Shown here: piece after piece, positions 14,869 to 23,066 of the stretch | Numbering within the stretch: position 1 is the stretch's first letter | Layout of the letters: each line of letters opens with the position of its first letter | IMG/VR virus record: IMGVR_UViG_3300032207_000453 | Span: 1 to 36,452 of that record | Strand: one strand, 5' to 3' | DNA length: 36,452 nt | DNA from: a virus | Made by a program: the position numbers and the translations under genes | Notes under the pieces: generated by a model | Database searches by the model: none | What the model was told of the DNA's origin: nothing | The model's input: only the letters and a program-made list of their open reading frames with translations

Positions 14869-17003
14869 TCCAGTTGTCTCTTAAGTTCGTCAATCTGACG
14901 TTGTTGATCTTTAACTGCTTCAATCAAGAGAGCAACAATATTCATATATGCTACAGACTTGACACCTGTCGCATCTTCATAAACAACATCTGGAATAATT
15001 TCCTCAACTTCTTGTGCAATTAGACCTAAGCAGTGATCACCAGTTTTCTTATGATCATATTCGACACCACGAAGACTGCGTACTTTGTTAAGTGCGTCAT
15101 CAATGGTTTTTACATTTTTCTTGAGTCTTTCATCAGAGTTTGCAGTAACAGTTCCCGCACAAGTTAGATCAGTTCCATTAAACTGTAAGTTGGCAGATGT
15201 AGTTGCTGTATTGGTGTTGTCTTTAAATAGAACTTGGTTTGCAGAACCAATTTGATCAATATCTCTACCACCCTCAACATTAATTGTACCAATACCAGTA
15301 ACAAGATCAATTGTTACAGCACCCATACCAGGACCTCTGAAGTCCAGAGTAGTTGCACCACTACCAACATAACCACCTTCAGTTGCAAGACCAACACCAG
15401 TAATAATGTTGTCTAGATTTGATCCATCACCCACAAATGATGTTGCACTGACAATGCCAAGGAAATTAGCATTTTGCATTGATAGAATGCTTCCATTACT
15501 ATCAATTTCGCAACCTTTTATGAGGTTGATAGTTGCAATACCAATATCATCACCGAGAGGCATGTTAATGTTAGCAACATTAAAGTAATTTGCTGCAGTA
15601 ATGATTCCAGATATTGCATCGATTTCAAATGCAAGAGGATCAACTCTCACAACACCATGATCTGTATATGATGCATATTGATGCTTATCACTAGTAAATC
15701 CAGTTACTCTACCATAACCATCAGTTTCAATTGTTACAACAAAATGCTTTTCTTCCGTAGAATTTGTAAAGGTATTTGTAGTACTTACAACCGCAAGATC
15801 AATATCATCAGCATTAACACGGATTCTATCTGAACCTGCAGTACCAACGTTAATTGTTGATCCATCTTTGAATAGACCATCTCCTGCTTCTACCTGACCA
15901 GCAGCAGAGAACTGTGTAAATCTGATTGAGGAGAAACCGACAAATCCATTACCAAGAAAATCAAATTCTGGTTCAATTTCAATAAGCACGAAACCATTTG
16001 CACCGTTTTGAGTACCATTGGTTACGAATGAGAATGCACCAGCAATGATTTCATCTGGTTGGTCGAAGTCTTGTGCTCTTTCTAGAATAAACGGAGTTGA
16101 CGCACTACCAGTTGAAATGGCAACGTAGAATCCATTTTCTGCTTCAACAGTTTGGTCTTTAACTAAGATTCTATCATCTGCTTCAACTTCATATTGGTCA
16201 ATGAACAAAATTCCATTAGAAGTAGAAGTAAGTCTTGCACCAACACCAAGTAAACTATTACCAATACCAGCAGTGGAACCATTTGTATATGTTGTTCCAA
16301 GATCTTCTGTTGTACCAACTGCTACTGCCTGCTGAACAACAAGTGCTGCTGTTGCAAATAAATCAACGTATTCTTTACTGGCAAGTTCATTTGCCAAAGT
16401 CGGAGTTTTATCGTTAACAAATACTTTTTCTACATTAAGTTCATCTCGAACACCTAGATTACCTGTTACATATAAAGTCTCCGATCCAAATACGGTAGAA
16501 CCAATTCCAACTTTTAGTAATTCTTTTTGATAAACTAAACCTTCTGCTCCACCAAAATTATTATTATCGTTGAACTGAACATAAGTATCCTCACCTGAAG
16601 GATCAAATGGATCAACAGTTACAGTAGCAATACCTTGAAATGCTGTTGCCTCTACACTCTGACCAACAAAGTTTACTGTTTGAACACTACCAGCAGTACC
16701 AACAACTACACCTTCTTCTTGAATAGTAATACCACCAAAAACAATTTCTGGTGTTCCCCATCTAACGGAAGCACCAGTAGAAACTAAAGATAATCCTGCT
16801 TCACCTGGAGATCCAGTAAAATCATACAATTCATTTTGAATTTGCACATCACCATTAACGGTAAGTTGGTGATATGCTGATGTAGTACCAAATCCAACTC
16901 GTCCTTCTGTTACTTCTAGAACAGTATTAGTCGCAGAAAAATTCGGTATACCAAGTGCTAATTCAGTTTCTCTACCAGATGTAAATCGTCTACGTGATGG
17001 CAT
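14865..17003 (-). CDS. Tail fibre protein with C-terminal S74 chaperone domain
   Basis: A 712-residue Gly/Thr/Ser/Val-rich beta protein. The last 90 residues are a peptidase S74 intramolecular chaperone domain: NSDERLKKNV gives Ser623 and Lys628, the Ser/Lys pair with +5 spacing used for self-cleavage in endosialidase-type tailspikes. GLIAQEVEEIIPDVV and a C-terminal coiled coil (LIEAVKDQQRQIDELKRQL) follow. The domain helps trimer folding and is then released, so the mature fibre should end at Asn622. A middle part (about 275-360) shows the DRILVKDQTVEAENGFYV pattern common in phage fibres. Probably a host-binding fibre or tailspike (inference). RBS AAGGG precedes the ATG. Confidence 0.9.
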   Translation of the reverse strand: MPSRRRFTSGRETELALGIPNFSATNTVLEVTEGRVGFGTTSAYHQLTVNGDVQIQNELYDFTGSPGEAGLSLVSTGASVRWGTPEIVFGGITIQEEGVVVGTAGSVQTVNFVGQSVEATAFQGIATVTVDPFDPSGEDTYVQFNDNNNFGGAEGLVYQKELLKVGIGSTVFGSETLYVTGNLGVRDELNVEKVFVNDKTPTLANELASKEYVDLFATAALVVQQAVAVGTTEDLGTTYTNGSTAGIGNSLLGVGARLTSTSNGILFIDQYEVEADDRILVKDQTVEAENGFYVAISTGSASTPFILERAQDFDQPDEIIAGAFSFVTNGTQNGANGFVLIEIEPEFDFLGNGFVGFSSIRFTQFSAAGQVEAGDGLFKDGSTINVGTAGSDRIRVNADDIDLAVVSTTNTFTNSTEEKHFVVTIETDGYGRVTGFTSDKHQYASYTDHGVVRVDPLAFEIDAISGIITAANYFNVANINMPLGDDIGIATINLIKGCEIDSNGSILSMQNANFLGIVSATSFVGDGSNLDNIITGVGLATEGGYVGSGATTLDFRGPGMGAVTIDLVTGIGTINVEGGRDIDQIGSANQVLFKDNTNTATTSANLQFNGTDLTCAGTVTANSDERLKKNVKTIDDALNKVRSLRGVEYDHKKTGDHCLGLIAQEVEEIIPDVVYEDATGVKSVAYMNIVALLIEAVKDQQRQIDELKRQLD

Positions 17004-17024
17004 GATTGTTTTACCCTTATATTA

Positions 17025-17366
17025 TTAGAAGTTAGAAGTTTCAAGAATTGATGCTATCAGTTTCAATACACCACTAGATGAAGATGCATTAATTGCTATC
17101 TTATCACCAGTTTGTAATACAAGTTTTCCTGGTAATACATCAAGACTGTCTTTAGAAACAATTGGTGAATCCAATTGTAGTGCAGTATCAGTACTTTCTC
17201 TCCTGTGGTACAAACTAAATTTTTGAGTTTGTGAATCAGTATTTGTAATTTGGAGAAGCAAAAATACTGAAGTATAACCAGTTGGAGCAGTGTAAATTAC
17301 TGTTGGTGCTCCAGTAGATAATGAATGAGTAACTGTTTTAAAGTTATTAACTGCAACTGCTGCCAT
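17025..17366 (-). CDS. 113-residue beta-sandwich virion protein, unknown
   Basis: A small Ser/Thr/Leu/Val-rich protein of alternating strands: TVIYTAPTGYTSVFLLLQITN, then KFSLYHRRE, then KLVLQTGDKIAINASS and a final LIASILE. The YTAP-TGYTS start with a LQxGDKI turn is a familiar pattern of small proteins near phage fibre genes, but I know no established function. No Cys, signal peptide or membrane segment. It starts behind a full Shine-Dalgarno AGGAGG that is part of the upstream gene's final codons (GGA GGT TAA), the strongest RBS in the window. This suggests high translation and coupling to the 1,381-residue gene. It may be a fibre accessory or a head-surface protein. Confidence 0.75.
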   Translation of the reverse strand: MAAVAVNNFKTVTHSLSTGAPTVIYTAPTGYTSVFLLLQITNTDSQTQKFSLYHRRESTDTALQLDSPIVSKDSLDVLPGKLVLQTGDKIAINASSSSGVLKLIASILETSNF

Positions 17367-17369
17367 GAT

Positions 17370-20300
17370 TTAACCTCCTAGTGCTAGAATAAATGGTGTG
17401 ACGCTGTTGAACAATGATTTAATATAAACACGACCAGAGATGGTTCCAGTTGCCTGATCAATTTGAATACCATCACCAATTCTGAAGTTACCTGCTTGGT
17501 CCGTACTTGTGTAAACTACGAGACCACCATCTTCCTGAACAACCTCATTATCTTGAACAATGATGCCTCCAACCGAAGGTCTTGCAGTGAGGATTGTGTT
17601 TCCTGCACCAACATATTCAAATGAGTGTGAAGATGTAATCTGCAAACTCTGACGAGTTATGTAGGCAACTTCACCCCCTACTAAATCATTATTTAGTCCT
17701 TGACTCATTGTGATAGTTGAGATGCCATTGTGAGGTAATGTTGCAGAAGCAACCTTAAAGTATAATGGCTGCATTCTCTCAACTACAGCAGTTGCTTGTA
17801 CTCCACCAGCTGGTGGTGCTGCAATTGTAATTGCTGGAGTTGTTTGATATTGAGTTCCAGAGTTAGCAACTAAGAAATCAGTAACTGAACCATCTTCGAT
17901 AATTGGAATACCCTGTGCAGTAATACCATCTGGACCCGTTGGATCAGCAAATACAACTCCAGGAACAGCACCTTCATACCCAGAACCTGGATTAGTAATC
18001 TTGACTTTTTCTACGGATAAGTAGAGTTCATCAAAGAATAGTGTCTGACCATCATAAGGTCTTTGTGTTCCAATACCTTGAAGAGTAACTTTTCTATCAC
18101 CAATATCATATGGACCCTGAGCATTTGTTCTTCCAGGATCACCTACCTTGACAACCTCGGCAGTTTGTCTGTAGTTAGAACTAGAGTTTTCATCACCAAC
18201 ACCCTTAGAAACTAGACCAAACTCACCGAAGGAAGAGTTAGAGTTTGTAAGGTCGCACTGACCACCAGTTAGGGTTACAATTGCTTCATTACAGCAGATG
18301 GTGAAGATAGATACCAACTGAGCATATGCACCATTAGTGATAGATACACCGATACCACCCTGGTTATATTGAGTGTATGAGTCAACACTCATTGAACCTT
18401 GTACACCTAATTCATCCTTATCACCAGGATCTGCATCAAATCCATCGATTCTCATTCCAATACTATTTTCAATGAAGTTGGTACAGTTTCTGATATATGG
18501 ACCTTTTAGAACTGGTCCATCAGTACCAGGAGAGAATGATGGGTCATTTTCAAAGTTAGAACCTGCTCCATTATTTCCTGGGAATCTGGTAGAAATACCA
18601 GAACCACCATAATTAACTGCATCTGCAACTGCAGCAACAAATGTATGGATATAGGTTGATCCGAATCCTGCAATACTACCAGCATTAATAGTAAATGTAT
18701 TTGCAGTTGTTTGGGAAATTCCTACAAATTTATCAAATATTGGGCTAGTTTTATCTGGATAACCAATTGTAGTTACATTACCATCAGAACTGCATGTAAA
18801 TTGAAGTGAATTTGAAGCAATTTTTACTTTATCAGTACCAGAAATTAATCCATGTCCTGCGGAAGTGATTGTAAGAGCACCACCAACTGGATCATAAGTG
18901 GCATTTGTTGGAGTTAGATATTGAGGGTCTTGAAGTGCTCTAAATCCATCCTCAATAAGTGCAGTAGCAACTCCGATAGCAGTATTGACAGCAGAAATAA
19001 CATTCTTACAGTTACCAACAGTATTGTTATTGCCAGTATCAGGATCACTCTGAATACTTATGTCTCGGATTTGTCCAATATCTGGTCTAAAAGTTCTTGT
19101 CTTCTGAATAGTACCACCACTTTGATACGTGTGAGCAATAGTTGATATACCAACATTAATTGCTAATTGAGTATCTGAGACGTAATCCTTGACTTCAAAA
19201 TAATCACCAAATGTTCCATCTGGGAAAAGTGTTGTAGTAACACCAATTCGTACTTCACCACCAGTATCATAGGTGTGATCAATAGTAGAGATGCCAACGT
19301 TAGTATAAATTATATTTCCTGCAGTTCCTACATATGCGTCGAAGATGTAGTCACCTCCTCCACCACCATTTGTTGCTCCACCATCTGGGAAAATAGTTGT
19401 TGTAATTCCAGATCCACCAGGACAAGTGAATGCAACATCAAACATTTCAAATTCATCACCAGAACTTAGTCCATGATCAGATGCTAAGGTAATAGTGCTG
19501 AAACCAGATGCTTTATCATATTCAAAGTTGGAAATGCTAATTACATTGCTATGAGCAGCACAACTAAATCCAAGACCAGCAAGTTTAACAGTATCTTTAG
19601 AAGTTAGTCCATGACCAACACTAGTTGTTACTGTAATGATACCTGAAGGTGCGTGATAATCACCCGCACTAATATTGAATGCAGTTCCAATGGTATAAGA
19701 ACCATCTCTTACATTATTAATAATTCTTCTCGATAAATCTTTTGAATATTCTAGTGCAATAACAGATTGCTCATATTCATCTGGATCAACTAAGATTCCT
19801 GATAGTCTATTGCCGTTTGCATCAAAATAAGACTTACCTGCACCAATAACTTTAGTATTACCACCACGGGTAATATCATAGCAAACTGCTTTTAAGATCT
19901 TAGCAACATCACGACGACACTTGTTTTGCTCCAATCTCATACCAGTTGTAATACCTGGAAGACTATCAGTATTACCTGCACCAATTGCACTGGTTACAAT
20001 TCCTACCAGTTCTGTAATATCATTGTTGACGTTGAGACAGATACCATTACCAACAACGTTCTCACCACGAAGTGGAGTTCCTGCAGCAGCACCAGTATCA
20101 AATTGTTGCTGACCTTCAAATTCACTATATTGAGTAATTGTTGTTGCAGTTCCACTACTTGGAACATATGTGTGTTCAATTGTAGAGATACCTACGTTAA
20201 TAACAAATTGATTGGAATTGAATAAACCATCTGGGTCAATTTTGTAAATAAATCCAGATGGGCTGCTACCATCTGGGAAAATAGTAGTTGTAATACCAGA

Positions 20301-21515
20301 ACCACCAGGACAGGTAAATTCTAAGTCTGCAAGTTTAACATGATCTGAAGTGCTTAATCCGTGACCAACTACTGTAGTTACTGTTGAAACACCAGTGGTT
20401 GGTGTATATTCAAATCCACTTATGACTCTCGCAACCCCTTCAGTTTCAAAACCATATGGTTTGTTATTGATAACAAAAGTAGCAATACCAGCAGCACGAT
20501 CTAGAGCAGCAATAGTTGCTTCAGAAACACCAACACCTAAAATGTGAGCAAGTGCTCCACCAACAAAATAAGATTGTGCAGCACCTACAGATTTTAGATT
20601 TGCTTGAACTCCATCTCTATATCCTGCTCTTAAATCATGAGCAACTGCTTCTAGAACATCATGAACATCATCTCTACAATCAGTTACCGAACTAATAGAC
20701 AATGAGAATGCACCACCATCATAATTGACACTGGTAATAAATCCTACTGCTTCTGCTGCAATATATTCTGCATTTAGATCGATAAGTCTTGCAGCATCTT
20801 GTGCTCTATGAGATCCAGCAATACCACTAAATCCACTGGTAAGGAAACCAACTGCTTCACCAGCAATATAGTCTGCATTTTGACGGATCATTCTCGCACC
20901 GTCAAAATATCTATCTACCGCAACACCTTCAAGTGGAACAAAGGCAATAACTGCTTTGTCACTTTGCATTGCTTCACCAAGGAAACCAGGTTCAGAACCA
21001 CCTTGAGGAACACCTTTAGAACCACCACCAATATCAGCACCTTTACCAATGAATGCTAGGTCAGTTAGGTGACATGCATTATTAATATGGAATAAGTCTC
21101 GATTTGAGTTGAGTGGGGCAATATAACAGTTTCTTAATTCAAAACCTTCGACAGATACATTATCTCTGAGAACAATGGGATTATCTTCGGTATAAAGACC
21201 TGCCGATACCTTAATGGTGTCACCTGGTTGTGCAGATTCAGATGCTTTTTTAATACTTGCAAAAGCATCTTGCTGGGATAGTCCACTATTTAAATCACTA
21301 CCTTCTACAGTTACAAAAAATGTATTACCAATACTTCTACCAGCACCAACTGAGACAACTCTAGTTGCAATACCAACACCTTCAGTATCTTGACGAACAT
21401 AAACCGTACCATCATAATGATTGATGGCTAACTCTCCATAGGTTAGTTGTTGTAATGTAGGTTTAGATCCTTCGGTTAGAGATCTTTTTAACCTAATTGT
21501 TGGACTTGTATTCAT
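17370..21515 (-). CDS. Giant beta-helix structural protein, putative tail fibre or spike
   Basis: A 1,381-residue Gly/Thr/Ile/Val-rich protein. The first 60 residues (IRLKRSLTEGSKPT, then YGELAIN and DGTVYVRQD) resemble the N-terminal attachment module of phage tropism and fibre proteins. Residues about 70-160 start a right-handed beta-helix (SIKKASESAQPGDTIKVSAG, LRDNVSVEGFELRNCYI). The helix pattern resumes near 1000-1110 (VLKGPYIRNCTNFIENS to LTGGQCDLTNSNSSFG). The ~850 residues between hold repeats: four HGL...F(T/S)C units, several VGISTIxHTY units, two NADYIAGEAVGF-like units and two Cys-Arg-Asp-Val helical units. Two GSGY-type beta modules lie near 1190-1260. AATAAATA upstream overlaps the gp16 stop. 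RBS CGGAG. Probably host recognition (inference). Confidence 0.85.
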   Translation of the reverse strand: MNTSPTIRLKRSLTEGSKPTLQQLTYGELAINHYDGTVYVRQDTEGVGIATRVVSVGAGRSIGNTFFVTVEGSDLNSGLSQQDAFASIKKASESAQPGDTIKVSAGLYTEDNPIVLRDNVSVEGFELRNCYIAPLNSNRDLFHINNACHLTDLAFIGKGADIGGGSKGVPQGGSEPGFLGEAMQSDKAVIAFVPLEGVAVDRYFDGARMIRQNADYIAGEAVGFLTSGFSGIAGSHRAQDAARLIDLNAEYIAAEAVGFITSVNYDGGAFSLSISSVTDCRDDVHDVLEAVAHDLRAGYRDGVQANLKSVGAAQSYFVGGALAHILGVGVSEATIAALDRAAGIATFVINNKPYGFETEGVARVISGFEYTPTTGVSTVTTVVGHGLSTSDHVKLADLEFTCPGGSGITTTIFPDGSSPSGFIYKIDPDGLFNSNQFVINVGISTIEHTYVPSSGTATTITQYSEFEGQQQFDTGAAAGTPLRGENVVGNGICLNVNNDITELVGIVTSAIGAGNTDSLPGITTGMRLEQNKCRRDVAKILKAVCYDITRGGNTKVIGAGKSYFDANGNRLSGILVDPDEYEQSVIALEYSKDLSRRIINNVRDGSYTIGTAFNISAGDYHAPSGIITVTTSVGHGLTSKDTVKLAGLGFSCAAHSNVISISNFEYDKASGFSTITLASDHGLSSGDEFEMFDVAFTCPGGSGITTTIFPDGGATNGGGGGDYIFDAYVGTAGNIIYTNVGISTIDHTYDTGGEVRIGVTTTLFPDGTFGDYFEVKDYVSDTQLAINVGISTIAHTYQSGGTIQKTRTFRPDIGQIRDISIQSDPDTGNNNTVGNCKNVISAVNTAIGVATALIEDGFRALQDPQYLTPTNATYDPVGGALTITSAGHGLISGTDKVKIASNSLQFTCSSDGNVTTIGYPDKTSPIFDKFVGISQTTANTFTINAGSIAGFGSTYIHTFVAAVADAVNYGGSGISTRFPGNNGAGSNFENDPSFSPGTDGPVLKGPYIRNCTNFIENSIGMRIDGFDADPGDKDELGVQGSMSVDSYTQYNQGGIGVSITNGAYAQLVSIFTICCNEAIVTLTGGQCDLTNSNSSFGEFGLVSKGVGDENSSSNYRQTAEVVKVGDPGRTNAQGPYDIGDRKVTLQGIGTQRPYDGQTLFFDELYLSVEKVKITNPGSGYEGAVPGVVFADPTGPDGITAQGIPIIEDGSVTDFLVANSGTQYQTTPAITIAAPPAGGVQATAVVERMQPLYFKVASATLPHNGISTITMSQGLNNDLVGGEVAYITRQSLQITSSHSFEYVGAGNTILTARPSVGGIIVQDNEVVQEDGGLVVYTSTDQAGNFRIGDGIQIDQATGTISGRVYIKSLFNSVTPFILALGG
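19381..19430 (-). repeat. Direct repeat copy A inside the giant fibre gene
   Basis: 45 of 50 bases match the segment at 20269-20318. Both encode FTCPGGSGITTTIFPDG without change. Confidence 0.85.
20269..20318 (-). repeat. Direct repeat copy B inside the giant fibre gene
   Basis: Partner of the repeat at 19381-19430, 888 bases apart, with five base differences that are all silent in the encoded segment. Confidence 0.85.
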
Positions 21516-21552
21516 CTCAACTCCGCGTAAAGTTACTCAAACCTTCTTTTGT

Positions 21553-22008
21553 CTATTTATTCAAGGTTTCATTTTGTATATTTTCAAAAGCATTTTTGTT
21601 CAAAAGTTTCGATAATTCCGCAGTTGATCCTACGAATAATGCATTATTGACAGTTGTTGGTGCTTGTTTTTTAGTATCCTGCTCCAACTCATGCATTTTC
21701 TTCTGAAGATCTAATAATTTATCAGTAGCATCAGAAACATTCTTGATCAAATGACCAACAACTTCATATGCTCTTGGTGTTTCTGTTTCTTGTGCTAATT
21801 CAAGAATACCATTAATTGCTTCTTGACCTTTTTCTATGATTGAATATAAGTTACCTCTTGTATATTCATAGTCATTTGTTACATCATCTTTCTTGACAGG
21901 TTTTTCTTTTTTAGGTTCTTCAACAATCTCAGAAGAAGCATCTACCTCAACAATAGGTGCCTCCTCTTCAATATTAAAAGTCTCGTTTAGATCGTCAAAT
22001 TTTGCCAT
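21553..22008 (-). CDS. gp16: Terminase small subunit gp16
   Basis: A 151-residue acidic/helical protein (T4 gp16: 164). An acidic N-terminal tail (to about 45) is followed by a DYEYTRGNLYSIIEKG segment, a helix with ETPRAYEVVGHLIKNVSD, and a coiled-coil helix with LLDLQKKMHELEQ. The end shows NNALFVGSTAELSKLL, close to the T4 NATVFMGSPTEL motif. The protein forms a ring that recognises DNA and tunes gp17 ATPase and nuclease. Its ATG overlaps the gp15 stop by one base (TAATG). The partner gp17 is far downstream, with three structural genes and two others between. The 3' end includes the late promoter-like element for the next gene. Confidence 0.92.
   Translation of the reverse strand: MAKFDDLNETFNIEEEAPIVEVDASSEIVEEPKKEKPVKKDDVTNDYEYTRGNLYSIIEKGQEAINGILELAQETETPRAYEVVGHLIKNVSDATDKLLDLQKKMHELEQDTKKQAPTTVNNALFVGSTAELSKLLNKNAFENIQNETLNK
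21554..21561 (-). promoter_or_regulatory. Late promoter-like element before the giant fibre gene
   Basis: AATAAATA on the minus strand, formed by the last gp16 codons and its TAG stop (AAT AAA TAG), 39 bases before the ATG at 21515. Confidence 0.65.
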
Positions 22009-23054
22009 TAGATGAACTCTCCATCAAATCCGAAGTTATCACCAGTTCCTACAGCATAGAATCTGATACTATCTGACCTTGTAATCTCAGTTACTTTTGA
22101 ACCAGATACATGCACTTCTGCTCTTGTTCCATTCTGTGCTCTTCTGACAAGAATAGTATTTTCAGTGTCTGATTTTGCTTTGACATACATCACTTCATCA
22201 TTGATTGTAATGTATGAGGCAAGATTGATATTTTGAATGGAATTAAATTCGAGGATTTCGTCTGTCTTATCAATATTTTTTGAAGTAGTTGTGAGAGTAA
22301 CTTCATCGTATTCTCTTCTTGCTTCTGGTTCAACAGAGTATGTAACATCTCTTGTGGACTTACTTGGATCTCCTGGAGTTCCGTCATTAGTACCAGTAGA
22401 AGATGCATAGTAAGCAACTTGAGCCTTTTTGATGATCTTGGTAGAGATATCTTTTGCAACAGGACCAAATAGGTATGTCTTTGCAGTAAATCTCAGAGTG
22501 TAGATAAGTGCTCTTCTAGTATCAAAATTCCCTTCATATTGATCATCCATAGAGATACCTTCCAAGATAATTGGAATATCTCTCTTTTCATCCATTTCAT
22601 CAACTAATTCGATAGTTAGATTATATTGTGGTTGGAAATATGGTAAAATTTGTTCTACAATCTGGAGCATGTCATCATTCAACTTCGTATAAATGTTGAG
22701 TTCAAATGACATGTTGTATGGAACAGGCATAAATGCCTGTTTAACTGTGCTATCTCCAGCTGGAGACGGTACAAGAATTTTTTGAGTGGTAGTTACTTTT
22801 CTGGAAGAATCATATTGTAAACCAACAAACTCAAATGACATTCTTGGTAATGTGATCTGAGTCGTTTTGTTCAGATCTTCTGCTTGTTCTAGTCTTGCTA
22901 AAAATTTCTGCTGAGGTGCATACGCAAGAGGAACTTTTACACTATTAGTAACATTATTATTAGCATCAGTAGTCTTAATGTTTACATCATTAAAGAGCGT
23001 ACCAAATCCTATAACAATCTTTCTCAGAATTTCGTGGTAATAATATTCAAACAT
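22008..23054 (-). CDS. gp15: Tail terminator / sheath stabiliser gp15
   Basis: A 348-residue version of T4 gp15 (272). The motif DDMLQIVEQILPYFQP at 127-142 is nearly identical to T4, and the N-terminus MFEYYYHEILRK corresponds to MFGYFYNSSFRR. The hexamer caps the tail tube and sheath and joins the tail to the gp13/gp14 neck. It carries about 95 extra C-terminal residues (from about 250) with the strand pattern ASYITINDEVMYVKA, then LVRRAQNGTRAEVHVSG. A similar element (YIRIEDEIISY) appears in the 2,623-residue protein. The gene starts 13 bases after the gp14 stop and overlaps gp16 by one base. The N-terminal assignment is firm; the tail's role is unknown. Confidence 0.95.
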   Translation of the reverse strand: MFEYYYHEILRKIVIGFGTLFNDVNIKTTDANNNVTNSVKVPLAYAPQQKFLARLEQAEDLNKTTQITLPRMSFEFVGLQYDSSRKVTTTQKILVPSPAGDSTVKQAFMPVPYNMSFELNIYTKLNDDMLQIVEQILPYFQPQYNLTIELVDEMDEKRDIPIILEGISMDDQYEGNFDTRRALIYTLRFTAKTYLFGPVAKDISTKIIKKAQVAYYASSTGTNDGTPGDPSKSTRDVTYSVEPEARREYDEVTLTTTSKNIDKTDEILEFNSIQNINLASYITINDEVMYVKAKSDTENTILVRRAQNGTRAEVHVSGSKVTEITRSDSIRFYAVGTGDNFGFDGEFI

Positions 23055-23066
23055 GATAGAACTCTA

